Shown: positions 12,619 through 25,800, counted from the stretch's first letter. The stretch: DNA of 64,000 nucleotides from Earliella scabrosa (GCA_022605405.1 JABYQQ010000014.1:1116001-1180000), one strand, 5' to 3'. The notes: a model not told the origin generated them from the sequence alone. Numbers and translations: made by a program.

Positions 12619-14538
12619 ATGAACCAAGTCACCATTGACTTACTCCCAGTTGAAGTACTATCGCGCATACTCAATCTTGTTTACGAAGCCATCTTCGACG
12701 ACGCACATGCCTGTCGCAACCCCCAGAATCAGGATAGCTGGCTGCCGGTGCTTACAGTCTGTCGTGGGTGGCATGACTTAATCCAGTCATCTCCCAGTCT
12801 GTGGCGTTTCATCACCGTCGAGCACGGAAGATTCGGGCTGAATTGGCTGGAACATTGCCTTTCTCATGTCACCAACGGCCCAGCAGCGAATGCAGTGCTC
12901 CACATACAATACCAAGTGCTGCACAGCATGGACCCGTCTCCGACTTGGGCCAAAAGAGACATAGACCTGAAGTTGAAGAGAGATGAACTGTTCAAACGCT
13001 GGCACTCCATCCTGCATCGGTATGCCTCAAATATTCGCCGCCTCTCGTTCGAGGTCAGACCAGAGGATGGCACAGAATTCCTCCTGCGATTCCTCACAGT
13101 TCAACTACCTATCACCGAGCTCCATCTGGGGAGGGCCGTCGATGATTGTGCCGACCCTACAGAACTGGATGAAGATCAACCGTTTGATAGCCTGCTTCGA
13201 GTCTCAAGCTATGTGCGCCACTTTCCGACCCTGCGTTTGCTCAGTCTGGAAGGGTTCAGGCCCCAACTTGAATTTCCGCTGGAAGCCAGCCTCATGCCAT
13301 GGTACGCCCAGCTGCGGACCCTTGAACTGAAGAAGTGTGATCCTGTCCTTTCATGCCGCGGACTACTGGATATCCTCAAGGTCTGTCAGGAGCTGGAAGT
13401 GCTGATCGTGATGGATCGCTTGAACGGGACCGAGCCAGTGGACACGGGCAGCGAAGACACTGATCCGTCCAGTATACGCCTTTCCGCCCTGCGCACCTTC
13501 AAGCTAGGATCTAACAGCATCGGGCCTAAGGACCTCGCCCGGCTACTGCTCGCCCGGCTGGAGTTGCCGGCTCTGACCAACTTCTCCATTCAGACTTCCA
13601 CCTCGAACTTCATATCATACCGCACAGTTCAGACAAGTTCCGGCTCGGATGACGTGCCTTGGGAATACGAACAACAAGTACTGGGCCGGGATACGAGTCT
13701 GACAGACGTGTTGCCTGGGTCAAGTGACGTGTCAGACTGGCAAAACCAGTTCATTTCACCTATCCTGTCCCGCATTCATCCGTCCGCCACCGTGACGCTG
13801 CATATGCAGAAGGGCACATACCGTATCGCCGCTGGCACTGGCACTGGAGATCATGACGGAACGTGTTCCTTTGAGCTGATCAGCACAACGGACTTGCGGT
13901 CTTTTCCGGAGTGGGATTGGTCGCATCATTTCCCGTCTGGTCTGGAGACCCTTTCGCAATGGCAAATTACGCGGGACCCCACGGTGGCGCAGAACATCAC
14001 TACCTTGGAGTTCATTACAGGGGAACTTGACGGCTCCGTCAGCACTGAATCGCAGTGGCGGGAGACCTTGATGCATTTTCCATGCATCACAGTCATCATA
14101 GTTGCAGGCTATGGAACAGGCTTGGAGTCGTTCTGGAAAGCAATCGCCCCGGCAGACGAACAACATGCTGCGGGTACCGTCGTTCCCTGCCCGCACCTCC
14201 GGTCGCTCTTCCTCCGAGGTATCAAGGTCAGAGTACAAGGCTCGATCACGGAATCGGATCCTGTGTCTCTCCAACTGAGGGTCTCCTATACGGACTCTGA
14301 GGACGTCTTCAAGGTTTTTGATATCTCGGAGGAGCTTCTAACACTGATGGGAGAGATTTTGGGTGCTCGCACCACTGCGGGATCTCCACTCGAGAATCTC
14401 GCACTTCCTTGCAGCGTGGCGGAAAATAACGAGAAGGGGCTGCGCCGCGCGCTGCCAGCCACTGTGCGCATCGAACTTGAAGGCGTAGGGGTACTATCTG
14501 ATACCGATGCTAGAGTCCTGCCCGCCAGTGTAGCGTGA
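12619..14538 (+). CDS. F-box-like protein, 639 aa, single coding exon
   Basis: One uninterrupted frame. Residues about 8-65 (LLPVEVLSRILNLVYEAIF, then VLTVCRGWHDLI and SPSLWRFITVEH) match the F-box-like motif, which binds Skp1 in SCF ubiquitin ligases. The rest contains leucine-patterned segments such as LRTLELKKCDPVLSCRGLL and ITELHLGRAV, as expected for irregular leucine-rich repeats that recruit substrate. Agaricomycete genomes carry large F-box families of this type, mostly without known substrates. It is not a close paralogue of the F-box gene at 14764-16715. Role inferred: substrate receptor for ubiquitination; target unknown. Confidence 0.75.
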   Translation: MNQVTIDLLPVEVLSRILNLVYEAIFDDAHACRNPQNQDSWLPVLTVCRGWHDLIQSSPSLWRFITVEHGRFGLNWLEHCLSHVTNGPAANAVLHIQYQVLHSMDPSPTWAKRDIDLKLKRDELFKRWHSILHRYASNIRRLSFEVRPEDGTEFLLRFLTVQLPITELHLGRAVDDCADPTELDEDQPFDSLLRVSSYVRHFPTLRLLSLEGFRPQLEFPLEASLMPWYAQLRTLELKKCDPVLSCRGLLDILKVCQELEVLIVMDRLNGTEPVDTGSEDTDPSSIRLSALRTFKLGSNSIGPKDLARLLLARLELPALTNFSIQTSTSNFISYRTVQTSSGSDDVPWEYEQQVLGRDTSLTDVLPGSSDVSDWQNQFISPILSRIHPSATVTLHMQKGTYRIAAGTGTGDHDGTCSFELISTTDLRSFPEWDWSHHFPSGLETLSQWQITRDPTVAQNITTLEFITGELDGSVSTESQWRETLMHFPCITVIIVAGYGTGLESFWKAIAPADEQHAAGTVVPCPHLRSLFLRGIKVRVQGSITESDPVSLQLRVSYTDSEDVFKVFDISEELLTLMGEILGARTTAGSPLENLALPCSVAENNEKGLRRALPATVRIELEGVGVLSDTDARVLPASVA

Positions 14539-14763
14539 TTTATGCCTCACTGATTTCCGGTTTGAGGAGGGAGCCTGCTCCTCAATACGGTGTTTGCTGT
14601 AGGGACTCATGTGTGACCGTCGCTGCACGCACATGTATGCAAGAGGCTAGGATGTATGACCTGCATATCACACTACATCTTGAAGAGTCCATCACGCATA
14701 GGTGGGCGCCGAGTTCACGAAACGGCACAGAACATGCTCCATGTAGTGCTGCACAGTCCGCGC

Positions 14764-16715
14764 TCACGGCCACTTACGCCTGTCCCTCCCTAAAAGTTTC
14801 GGGAAATCGCCCTCCATGCACCTCTGCCACAACACGCCATAGTCGCAGGCTGTACGCGGCTGGTGCTGCTGCGGGCGCGCGCGCTCTACGGCGCGGAACT
14901 GCTCGTGAGACTCCTTGTCGGCGTCGTCGTACTCCGCCCAGACGTCCCGGCGCAGGACGGAGATGGTCTCGACGCCATGCGCGTTCTGCAGCGTGTACTC
15001 TTGCGTGTTGTACGGGCTGCAGTACGTCACGCGCTTGAGCGGGTAGCCCCTCTCTGCGCGCCGGGCGGTCGCGCGGAAGAGGATGTCGGCGGCAGACATT
15101 CGGAAAGTATGGTCGGCGACGGAGATGTAGACGATGGTGGTGAGGTTTGGGCAGAGGATGACGTCGGGGTACTCGAGCATGGCTGACAGGTTCAGGAGGA
15201 GCTCCCGTCGCCAGAAGTCGTGCAGGACGAGCTCGGTAAGGAACGGGGTGTACCCGGTCAGACGGGAGAGCACGTTAGTCTTCAAGGACCATTGGTATGA
15301 GCTGTGGATGCGCAGGCGCTGCACGCTCTTGAGCAACGCTTCGCTTCCCGGGAAGGGGCTGGCATGGGGTGGAGGCGGAGGATAGTGAGAACGGGTGACA
15401 CCGGAACTAATTCGACCAGCGTAGGTTATGCTATACGTCGTTGAATCTCCTCGGGTCGTCACCAAGGTGTTCTCGTCCTCGATGGTAAGGGAAGTGACAG
15501 GATGGTGACCTATCTGGGGCATGACCAGGCGAGGCACATGATCCCGAGAGTATCTACTGTTCTGGTTGATCACAACTGTGGCTCCCCGAGGGAAGACAAT
15601 GTGAGATAAAATGTCAGATATCAAGGACTGCTGTCCTTGAGCAAATGGAGATGATAGTGACATGATGCGGAAGTGCTGGATAGAAGGAAGAGGGATCGGC
15701 CCAGAACCCCAGTTAGCCTCGTCCATTCTTGTCCAATATTCATCACGGTCAGTGGCCAAAGCGAAGGTCTGTAGTGAGGATGAGTTGCGGAAGAGGAGAG
15801 GAAGGTCATTGAAGAGCTGCCCATGCCAGAAGCCCGAGAGATGTAGATGCAAAAGGACAGGGAAGCTGTCCGTTGGTACCAACGCGTACCCGCTCGAAAT
15901 CGTGAGGGATTTCAGGGAGGTGGCGTGTCCTCCGAACAGGGAGAAAGGGACGATGTGACTGTCCATGTCGGCCTGTCGACGACTGGCGTTGCGTACATCG
16001 ATCGTGAGTGTCTCCAGCGACCCAGCTACCTCCCTGAGCAGCTTGCGAAACAAGGCGAGTTGTGGTGTAGAGTCCGCCGTGAGGTGAAGGACGCGAAGAT
16101 GGGGACGAAGCCGCCCAAGGAGCTTCATCTGCACCTTCAGCATCTGCCCACGAACGACGGCCGCCGATGCCATGCTGATGCGTGCACCTCGCGCCCGGTC
16201 CACGAACACGGGGGCAGAGCTGGAGTGCACGGCGACGTGTGTCCATAAGGAGGCAGTGTCCAGGGCGACTGTGCGCCAGGCACTGCAGACGTGCGTGACC
16301 GCGATGAGTGAACGGAGATCAAGTGCTGCCAAGTTCTTGTCATCGGAGAAGTTCCATGGGGTTTGCGTCGTGCCACATCGGACGTGGTCGAAGATAGCAG
16401 TGAGGATCTCGGGTGGAAACTTGTTAATAAGTGCATCCTGGTTGCGGCGCGTGCGGACCGCGACAAGTGCGGAAGTGAGGTATTCGTCCAATAGACGGAG
16501 CTGAACGAAGCACGTCAAGATTCTTGTCTGTTCCCGCATACAGGAGCATCATGCTTACGACAGCGCTCCTGCACGGAAATGGCGGGCAGGTTAGCTGATG
16601 AGAATCTCATATCTACAAACAGTGGTTCGACTGAGACTTACTCAAGGAGTTTCAATTCGACGGGCAGAACAGCCGCTAGCTCGCGCAGCAAGGCTACAGG
16701 TCTTGGCTCAAGCAT
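14764..16715 (-). CDS. F-box-like protein, 606 aa, with a 10-nt microexon
   Basis: Minus-strand exons 16715-16642 (74 nt), 16568-16559 (10 nt) and 16500-14764 (1737 nt) give 607 codons including stop. A single long frame from 16539 exists, but splicing the 58-nt intron after the microexon (GTAAGC...GTTCAG) and the 73-nt first intron joins MLEPRPVALLRELAAVLP in phase to LRLLDEYLTSALV. The paralogue at 27071-29039 supports this, with the same three-part start. The F-box lies at about residues 54-120 (NKFPPEILTAIFDHVR, then VTHVCSAWRTVALDTASLWTHV). Leucine-rich segments follow (LRPHLRVLHLTADS, SLKSLTISSGYALVP). Likely an SCF substrate receptor with unknown target. The tail is well conserved in the paralogue (LKRVTYCSPYNTQEYTLQNA). 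Confidence 0.8.
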
Positions 16716-18216
16716 ACTGATTGTTTCGACCTGGTTTCGACGGAGTTGAAGCAAGGAAGCGATGCAGAGTACTAGACGCGCACGCCGGTAAGAGATGAGG
16801 ATGTGGAGTTAAAGTTGAGAACATGCGAGGGTGCACACTGGCTTTTCAATGACTCTCGGGCCATCTTGTGCTGCAGCAGCTCCACTGCGGTACACGAGGC
16901 TGCGGCTTCCTCAGCGTCTGCGACATCCTCAGCGTCTGCCACAGTACTCGGTGGTGGGTTACTTGAACATATGAGGCTGAGCTGGAATTGTATCGCTGCT
17001 GCGGTAGGCTGACCTGCAGCAATATATGATTGGGATGGCCATGGAAGACGGTGAAGCTTAGAGGCTTACTAAGTAAGGGCCACCGTCGTGCATGTCGCGT
17101 GCGTTCTGACTCAGACCAGTCGGAGCATTAATCGGGTTGTCGGACCGAAGTTGCATCACAACCGCTCTGTCGTCAGGACTATAACAACTCCCGAAAAGAC
17201 CTCTGTCAAACGTAGTAAGTAGCTCGAATGTAAGCACCTAATACTAGTACTTCTCACTTCTCGCTTTTAATCCAAGATGACCGCTGCGCCTTGCACGCTA
17301 GCAAGGACCTGGAACAGTCCGCGACGCTACTCAATAGAGTACTCATCAGTCCGCGTCCCAGCAGTACTGGCCACGTCCACCTTGGGATCGGTCCAGGATC
17401 GGTCTTCATACGAGCGTAGTTCTAGGACCATGTGGAATCGAGCGACGAGAACGAAGGCTGAACCACGTTTTCTTGAAACGCGTTGCATTCGGACGCCTTG
17501 ACAACGCTGGACTGTTGTCAAGGGTTGAAGGAGATTGCGCGGCACCGAACCGCCTAAACTGGGTCATATTTGAGTAGCTCGATCCTCCAGCTCGTACGGC
17601 AACTAAACAGATTCCACTGCAGCCGGCCGTGATGTCAATTCATGAGCGGCTGCTGCCGTGATGGGTGAGAAATTGGGGGAGAGACATCCCGGTAACGGGC
17701 AGCTGCTGGGCGAAGAGCAGGGATCTGGCAGGAATACCACTCCGAGCGTTGGACTCTGAGGAACAACGCACGGACGCATGCATATGGATGGTGGGCGAGT
17801 GGGAAGAGGCCGCAGGAGGAGAGCGTGCGAGCGGAACTCAGTCGAAAGATGATGGCGGAGGTCGATCAACCTCGTGGTGCAACGAGATTGGGCATTCGGC
17901 GCCGAGAGGTCGGCAGTGATGGGAAGAACTGGACGCGATCCTGCTCGATATCGCGTCGAGCATCTACCCTTGACGTCTCTCCCGCGCGTCGGCCATATTG
18001 GCAGGGACGCGCAGTGGTGCGTCACTTCCCTCCTCGTCTCTCCTCTTGTCTCCTCCGTGTTTCCTCCTCGCCCTTCATTCCTTTCCAGCTGTATTATACT
18101 TCAAACGACACGTCTTCAAACCCGGCACGGTCAGTTTCCAGTTTATGACGTGTTGGTATTCGCGTCTGACTGTCCATTATTCCAGAGCTTTCTGTGTGTC
18201 TCCGATATCGCGCTAT
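16716..18216. other. Intergenic, no supported gene
   Basis: Lies between the divergently oriented F-box gene (minus) and the second Clp1-like gene (plus), so it probably holds both promoters. No domain-bearing frame or repeat was seen. The stretch 17998-18216 is pyrimidine-rich, as expected for a fungal leader. Confidence 0.4.
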
Positions 18217-19444
18217 ATGGATGGTCAGCCTCGACAGACTTCGCCTCAATGGACACCACGACCGCTTCAGCCTTCGCCATGGAACACGCCACAAGTGTCT
18301 CCCCTTGAGACGGGCCCACCAGATCTGATACCCGACATTCCTCACATCCCTCCCTTGTACCTGTCTACGGTCGCACGACCAATGCAAGAACCTAACGAGT
18401 ACGTTTCCTCGTGCGGAAGAGACAATATTGTCTCTGCCAGAGCCTGACCACACGCACAGCCTTATCCACGATTATTACAACGTTGGGCCCGTGCCGTTTC
18501 GGCTTGAGAAGGATGGCAGCATACCAAGAACAGTAGAGATGCCATTGCTCCGTCGCGCTGACAGTCGGCCCACGCATGCTCTCGCCATCTTGAGCAACCT
18601 CGGGCGTCCTGCCAGTCCCGGCCACACACTCGCAGTACCCTCCGAGCCGCCCACTTCCCCTCTTCCACCACCAAGTCCGTCAACGCCGTCTTCTCCCTAC
18701 TCCCCTGTGCACGCCGAACCATTCGTGCTCCCCATCGACGCGCCTCTGTTCTGCGCAAAATTCGGACACAACGTAGCACGATCTCTCGCAGCCGGGCTAC
18801 TCATCCGAGCCGCCAATCCGCTCGTCAGCCGAGACCGTCTAACGGGCGCGCAGCTGCTGACTCTGCCACTCATTCCGCTCTATGTTCCCCATCCGCCCAG
18901 CGTACCGCACTTGCTCCTGTATGGACAGGGACTGCCCCTCACTCCGACGCGGCAGCGCGATCCACCCAACTACTCGAGGCCGACTACGACACGCCCTCCG
19001 GCCAGCCCTAGCCCCAGCACGCTCGCGACATACCTCCTCCCCATCCCCGCCATCGAGGAGTTTCCTTCCGCACCAGCCATGGCGGAAGCAATGGTGCGGT
19101 GTTGCTCCGAAGAGGCGCTCCGAGACCACATCGTGTTCAACCAAGGCCTTTGGCGCAATGTCCTTCTCCTCGCCCCGACGGATGCAAGTCTGGTCGACCT
19201 AGCACGCGTTGCGTGGAACGTTACCGCCGAAGCCCGCAAGATCCGTGACCGACAGCGTATTGCGGCCGCGCTGATATACCCACCACGAAGCCCGGCTAGA
19301 GGAGAAACGGAGCTACCTGCGGTGAGTGTGCAGTACGCCGAGATGACGCGGACACGGGGAAGGAGCGACACTGTACACCTACTGCCCGTTCCGCCGAGCA
19401 GGAGGCCTACGCACCGGCGGAGCCAGAAGAACCTACGGGCGTGA
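18217..19444 (+). CDS. Second Clp1-like protein, 388 aa
   Basis: Exons 18217-18398 and 18460-19444, with a 61-nt intron (GTACGT...GCACAG), give 389 codons including stop. The order of motifs parallels the Clp1-like protein at 9323: a THALAILSNL segment, then PLIPLYVPHPPSVPHLLLYG, YLLPIPAIEEFP, and HIVFNQGLWRNVLLLAPTDA followed by ARVAWNVTAEARKI. Those blocks align with THVLAIWDLP, VVPLAVPHPASFMYLLQ and GLWQNAIYLGV of the first gene. A Pro/Ser-rich insert (PPSPSTPSSPYSP) separates them. The assignment to the Clp1 family is by this pattern and is weaker than for the first copy. An upstream in-frame ATG at 18145 would add 24 residues. Confidence 0.6.
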
Positions 19445-20992
19445 CCGACGCGACCTCTTGCCTTTCCCTGCTGCTCACCAGCGTCGCAAATTACGTCTTG
19501 AACGACATCATCATTGGATTTACGATATGATCTCTCCTAATGCCCTCTCCTTCGTGCCAATCGCCTCTGACCACCTTGTTGCCTATTGTAGCCTATCCTT
19601 AGTTCTCTTGCACGACTTCTTGCATATATAGCGGACTCAATCCCGTACATCCCCTCGCATCTGACACTCGTTAATACCGAACCCTGCACTCGCCGTGCTG
19701 ACCTCTCGCTGCATACTGTATACCGCGCCCTACGATACCCCTCGCTAGTGCTCGCCCACCGTTATTTGGACTCGCATCCACACTCCACCTAATGACCTTA
19801 CAATTTCCCGATGATCTGCATGTTCGGTCCCTTCCACTGTCATCGTGACGAGACCTACCCCGCAAAACTGCCAGTTGCGCATGCATATGTGAGTACAGTG
19901 GCTACCGGCGTACGGAGAAGTCCCGTCGCCCGACAGTCGACTCATTGCCCCCGCGCAATCAGCATCCGCGAAGATTTCACGCTGCTCATGTTTGGCTCAT
20001 GTTTACGTCTCTTCGGGCTGCATCTTGATCTCTGCAGATTGCCGACTCGTCTTAGCCCGCCTCCCGACAGGCCGAGCGAACAGGAGCGAACGCCGCGTAA
20101 GAAGTAGCGTGGGATGACGTTGATGGCGCGCTGTTCGCGATCCGAGCCCGACTTTACGAGGGTGACTCTCGCTCTGAAATTGAGAAGCCGTTTGCACCGG
20201 ACCTCCGCCATGGGGGACCCTGCTCTACCTCGAGCTCTTCAGGCTAGGACGGCTTCTGGAGTCCTTACGCCCGACGCCCGACGATGGGCCGTTTGATGCC
20301 ACTATAGGACGCTGGGAGACCCGGAGAATCCCCAGTAACGAGAACTCACAGGCACCCGAGACGACAGCGCAGTGCCACGGGAGGCTCAAGTCCATTGGGA
20401 CCGCGACAGCTGGCGGCTTATCGTCTGCATTCATGTGGTGAGTAGATATACTAGAGTCAGTGCCCTGTGTTTCATCATACTCATAACTTGGTTGATTTTT
20501 CGTCGGCGGGATCGGAAGCTTGCCAGTGCCGCCACGTCGTCAGGACTCAGTACGGACGGCACGACGCACTTTGTGGCATGTATCAGACCGCACTTGCGTC
20601 AGCCTGAGACCGGGGATGTGGTCCAGACTCTGTGCGGGGATTGCTCCGAGGTTTCTATGCGGCTACCGAGGAGGCTAAGTTAGTCTTCTTCGCGAAGTTA
20701 ATGCGCGTTGCGACCACCAAGACGCTGTCGGATACAGTGGCTCTCACCGAGAGCCCTCCCTGAGCATCCGCGGTGCGTTTCAAGACATGGAAAACCAAAC
20801 CGAGGGCCATCCGCCATCTACGTATTTACAAATAGTATATTGCTCCGCAGCGTATATTCTACCGCGCTTTCGCGGCAAGCACGGTAAGTACAGTTCACTT
20901 GATGGCATAGATATATGGGAGACTTACACGTTGCTTATTACATGCCGACCACGTTGAGATGATGTCAATCGCAGTAGCTTTCACATTAGCGT
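19445..20992. other. Intergenic, no supported gene
   Basis: Contains the 3' regions of the convergent Clp1-like and oxidoreductase genes. Short frames, for example 20372-20683 with a hydrophobic stretch, have no domain and no splice support. No repeats were seen. Confidence 0.4.
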
Positions 20993-22409
20993 TCACAAGA
21001 AGCGCGACGGCTTCAATCTGGCCAGGTTAGCGCACTTGACCTTGCCCTCCATGACAAGTTCCGCGAGAGCCTTTGCCGTGCCGGGAGCGTTGCAGATACC
21101 CTGTCAATGAACGTCGTCAGTGGACCATATACTCCTGTCACCCGGCCCTTGCTCGCCTCCGAACAGACACCATTAGCATACCCTCTTCGTCACCTGTCGG
21201 ACATGCCACAGCAAGATCAGAGAGCAAGGTACGCACCCAGCATGTATGTCCTGTCGCAATTACCAATCCTTTCGCTATCGTGTCCGCCGCACCGACAATC
21301 GGGCCTCCACCAACGCTCGCGACGGGGAGGAAGCACGCCTGGCGCCGGTCTACCGTGCCCGCACGCAGCTCCGCTGAGATGCTCATGACATGCTCCCGGA
21401 TGCTCTCGCATGCCTCACCATCGACTTGGACGTCGTCGACCGTGTCCGGTACGGGTGAGTCGTCCCCTGGCCCGCAGCAGTACACCTCGTCCGTTGGGCG
21501 CGCGTAAATCTCGGGGCTGACGTGCCGCGGCCCGCCTGGTGCGACGCCCGCCGGGAGCGCGATTTCGGTGAAGAGCACGTATGGGGCGATGCGCGTGTCT
21601 GGCGGCGGGATGATCGTGATGCTGTGGGCGCGAGTGCCGATGATGGGCAGGGAGGAGAGAATCTTGGGGGACCAGGCGCCGGCGGCGAGGATAACGTGAG
21701 TGGCGGGGATTGTCTGTGGACCTGAGGATGCTGCTGCATCTGCGGCGGCGTCCGTGGAAGTGGGCGCAGGTGTGTAGGTTACGCTGGTGACATGAGGGCC
21801 GCCGGACTGGTCGATGTCGATGCTGGTGACTTTTCCTGAGACGTACTTGACGCCCTTCTCCTTCGCGAGCTCCATCATGCTTGTCGTGAAGAGGTATGGG
21901 TGGACCTGGGCGGTCGCGCCGTGTGGAGCCATGGGCGAGTACGACTCTGTGAGTTCGGGCTTGACCCAGTTGAGGTCGTCCGGAAGTCCAGTCGCCTTTC
22001 TCGACTTCTGCGCGGAGGCAGCGTCCAAGCCGAGGGTCTTCTCGAGGCTTTTGCGCTTTCCGCCCGCGCCGACGCCAGTACCCGAGTCTGCGAACGGCTC
22101 GCCGCGCCCCTCCCAGCTTCCGCAGTTGACGAGCCGCCAGCCCCAGCGCTCTGTGCCGTTGTGCTCCTTTGCGAGGCGGACGTGTTCGGGGAAGGAGACG
22201 TTTACGAGCTCCTTGGGGTAGGCCCACTTGGCGACGAGACCGCCGGCCTTCCCAGACGCTCCTTGTGCAACGCCGTGCTTTGATGCCTCGATGAGGGTGA
22301 TAGTTGCTGATGAGGCTGCAAAGCGTGGGTGCGAGGCGAGATAGAACGCAGTCGTGCAGCCTATAATGCCGCCGCCGACGATGACGATGTTCTTGACCGT
22401 GTCCGACAT
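20993..22409 (-). CDS. FAD-dependent oxidoreductase (DAO fold), TDA3-like, 426 aa
   Basis: Exons on the minus strand, 22409-21237 and 21100-20993, are joined in phase 0 across a 136-nt intron (GTGCGT...CATTGACAG). Residues about 8-25 (IVIVGGGIIGCTTAFYLA) form the Rossmann GxGxxG FAD-binding loop of the D-amino-acid-oxidase superfamily, followed by an acidic strand end (TITLIEAS). Near the C terminus IATGHTCWGICNAPGTAKAL is the second dinucleotide-contact region, and it becomes continuous only after the intron is removed, which fixes the gene model. Length and pattern fit the fungal family that includes yeast Tda3, linked to late-endosome-to-Golgi transport; its substrate is uncertain. It shares a 449-bp intergenic region with the divergently transcribed TPR/DUF4470-like gene at 22859. 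Confidence 0.8.
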
Positions 22410-22858
22410 GGCAGATGGAAGATCGGCGCTGGTATCGATGTTAGCGAGCCTAAGAGTAAAGTTGTAAGTACTCTCAAACAACTGCTCACTTCCTTTCAGT
22501 TTGATAATTGTTTGCAACCTCTACTTGCTAGGTAGGTCTAGCAGAGACATGCACGATGGTTTGTGTCCAGGTCGAAGTGGGAAGGCTGACTAACTTTCAC
22601 CCAGAAAGAACAGTGACGTCAGAGGCGGGCCGGGCGCCGGTGCTCGAGCCGCCTTCCATATCGGGTGTTGGCGGGGCTTACGTACGACGCAACACCGACG
22701 CGACGGCCGCGCCTTGGGCTTGGACGCGTATTCGCGCGTATCTTGCCTCTCCTCACGCGTCTTCCACTGTCAGATGCTGGACTTGCTATCCAATCCGCTG
22801 CGTTGTATCAGCTCCGCTCATTAGGTCACAATCACTTAAGTCGTCGAAATCAAGCACA

Positions 22859-25800
22859 ATGTCGGATGCGGCAGCGCTGAAGGTGCAGGGTAACGAGGCC
22901 TTCAAGGCGGGGCAAATGGCCAGGTATGACACTCGGCTCAACATATGCGCAGGACCACACTCATCGCCTCGAAAAACGCGTCGATAGAGCGGCAGCGTTG
23001 TACACAAAGGTTGGTTTGCTCATTCCGTACTTGTATCAGTGAAGTTTTTCCGCGTGAACCTACACATGTAGAAGATTGTTGATGCCACAGATGCGGCCGG
23101 TCTGATCCTACTCTTAGGCAGAACAAGCTGCTCCCAATGACCCGATCTACCCTTCGAACCTCAGTGCCGCTCTTTTCGAAATCGGAGACTACGCCGGATG
23201 CGCTCAAGCGGTGCTGCGCTCCTGGACGCTCCTCAGAGACAAGTCCGACGCAAAGCCAGAGCTCCTCGTGAGACTATCCACACGGTTGGCCAAAGCTCTC
23301 TGCCATGGCGCTCGTGCAGGCAAAATTACTCGAGAATATCTTGCCGCACAGCAGGCCGACATCCAACAACTACATGATCGGAGTGCCACTAGCACGTCGT
23401 CAACAGCCCCCAGTACGGAGCTTAGTAAGGTCTGGGAGGAGTGGGAGGGGATGCAGACAGAGGTCAGCGATTACATCGCGAAGGGGCCCGCATGCCTTAG
23501 TGGCCTGTCACACTTGCCATTGTTCTGCAAGCCGCTGTACGTCCTAACCCCCTCCAGCACGATTAATCCATATTCACCACTTTGTCGCGCAGCGATCCCA
23601 CCAAGGAGTTCTTTTCGGTATGTCCATCCGTCCGTCCGTATGATTCTGACTCTCATCCGGAATAATCCAGATCGGTACCGACGATATCATCGACTTAACT
23701 GAGGGATGGAGTCCGCGCGACCGCTTCCCACTCGACTTCCACAAGCTATCCCCGAATACGCTCTCACGGGTCTCATTCCTCTTTGGAGGAGTCGGCGACG
23801 GTCAGTATCGTGCCCTCTACATTCGGTAGATCAACGCTGAGAAGTTTCATACAGGCAGACATGTTCTCGGTACTTTGTCAGGGCTTCACACTGCGTACAA
23901 GAAGCTGTCCGTGGCGAAGCAGTCCCAGTTTCACGCACACCTCACGCTGCTTGACTTCCATGACGCCACCATCGCACGGGATCTGTGCGTGCTCATGCTA
24001 CTTCACTGGCTGAACAACACAACAGACACGATTGAGCAAGCCGAGATCAAGGCAACGCTCATGTACACCTTCTGTGGGGTTGCCATGCCCGACTACTGCT
24101 ACGATCGGTGGGTAAAATCCTATGCGCGTCACTATATGCGCTCATATGCGACTACCCAGGTTGCGTTCTGTTGTTCAAGACATCCGCAAAAGACTCTCTA
24201 CGACTCCACCTACGCTGCCACCATACTTCCACGTCGTATCCGACACGACTCCCGTCATCCTGAAAAACCTCGACTTCTGGCTGTCCCTGAACAAGTCGAC
24301 GCGTCGCATGCTCGCCGACCACCAGCACATGAGCCCGATGGAACGCGCCGATGCGGCCCAATTCCGACTCATGCCGGGCGCGAACCCGGACTTCAAGCGT
24401 AAGCTCGAGGAGAACATCGCGGCAGAGCGCAATGCCTTCCGTCAGCTGTTCTTGAATCCGACCACGGAGGATCTCCTCAAATGGGGCTTCATCGAGGAGG
24501 GCGAGGACCCGACGCGGGCGCGCGAGTATATGAGGGAGCATGTGGAGGAGTTCGTGGACGCCATGCAAAATGCGACTAAGCATGGCAAGATGCTCGCGGA
24601 CGAAGAGAATTGGTACTCCACGTTCAAGGTGTTCCTGCCTCCCGAGAAGCTGTGGAGACGGCATCCCGGACTTTCGCAGGCCTGGTCGCAGTTCCGACAG
24701 AGTGGAGAGGTCGAGCGGACCTTGGAACAGAAGGTGCGCAGTCCACAAGCTACTGCATGGAATGCTCACGCTTACTCGTCACCGGTTGTGCAGCTCACGG
24801 CGCACATAGAGAGCAAGTGGAAGCCGAACATTACGATGTTTGTAGGTGTTGTTGCCTCGTCCGCGCACATAGCTCCGAGTTGACCACCTTCCTCATGCTA
24901 TCAGGACCTCAAGTGCGCAGACCCAATGGTGTACTCCGACGCAGACGGGTACCCAGGGCTGCAGCTCAATATGTTCGGTACAATTGATTACTTCGACCAG
25001 TTCAACCACCGTCAAAGGCCGCGTGCACGGGATGCCCGTTCAGACCTCGATAGGATGGCGTGGCGAGCATGCGATGCCTTTTTCGAGGAGGCGGCAGTAG
25101 CACTCAAGGCGCTCCAGTCGCACGTCACCTTTGAGTTCATCTGCGGTGGACTGTCCGAGGAGCTGGCGAAGATGCGCTTCAAGGGCGACTCGACGCGTCC
25201 GAAGGAGTTCCCAAGGAAGTACACGAGGATGTGGTTGAGCAACGTCCCGTGAGTTGTTCCTACTCTCGTGCAGCCTACTGGACACAACAATCTGACCTCC
25301 GAGCACGCTGTAGTGACTACACGCACGGGCCCATGAACATGATTCTCTATGTGGTACCGAATTTACAGGAAGACGAGCCCCAAGCGGCTGTGGCATGCAA
25401 CTCGATGTTCAATGTGAGCGCGTGGGCTAATGACGAAGAATTTATCCACACGTAAGTCGAACTGAACCCTCTCGGGTTGTTCGTAAATTCATCGCTTCTT
25501 CAGGTATACGCTGCTGCTCCCCGAAGAGATTCCAAGATACCTCGCATGTCGGGTCATCGACTCTCGTGCAGTCTTCGATGTCCTTGTCCTGGGTGTGATG
25601 TCTCACCCGCGCCCACTTTCCGAACTCGCAACGCGCGACGAGATCACTACCTATCTCACGCGCGTGCTCTTCAACACGTTCATCCCTGGCCATTCGAAGC
25701 TCCGGCCGACTCACGTCCGCCTCCCGCACAATCTCGTCGCTTTCTTCGGCCTTCTCATGTACCTTCATCGGGTCGGCTACCCGGGGCACTGGCTCTCCGA

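Noticed and set aside
9050..18216. Homeodomain operator GATG(N9)ACA upstream of the Clp1-like genes
   Set aside because: Several GATG sites upstream of both genes were checked by eye and none has ACA at the required distance; the check was not exhaustive.
21101..22517. Oxidoreductase read as a single 459-aa frame
   Set aside because: It begins upstream of the true ATG and runs into an intron; splicing at 21236/21101 restores the conserved C terminus.
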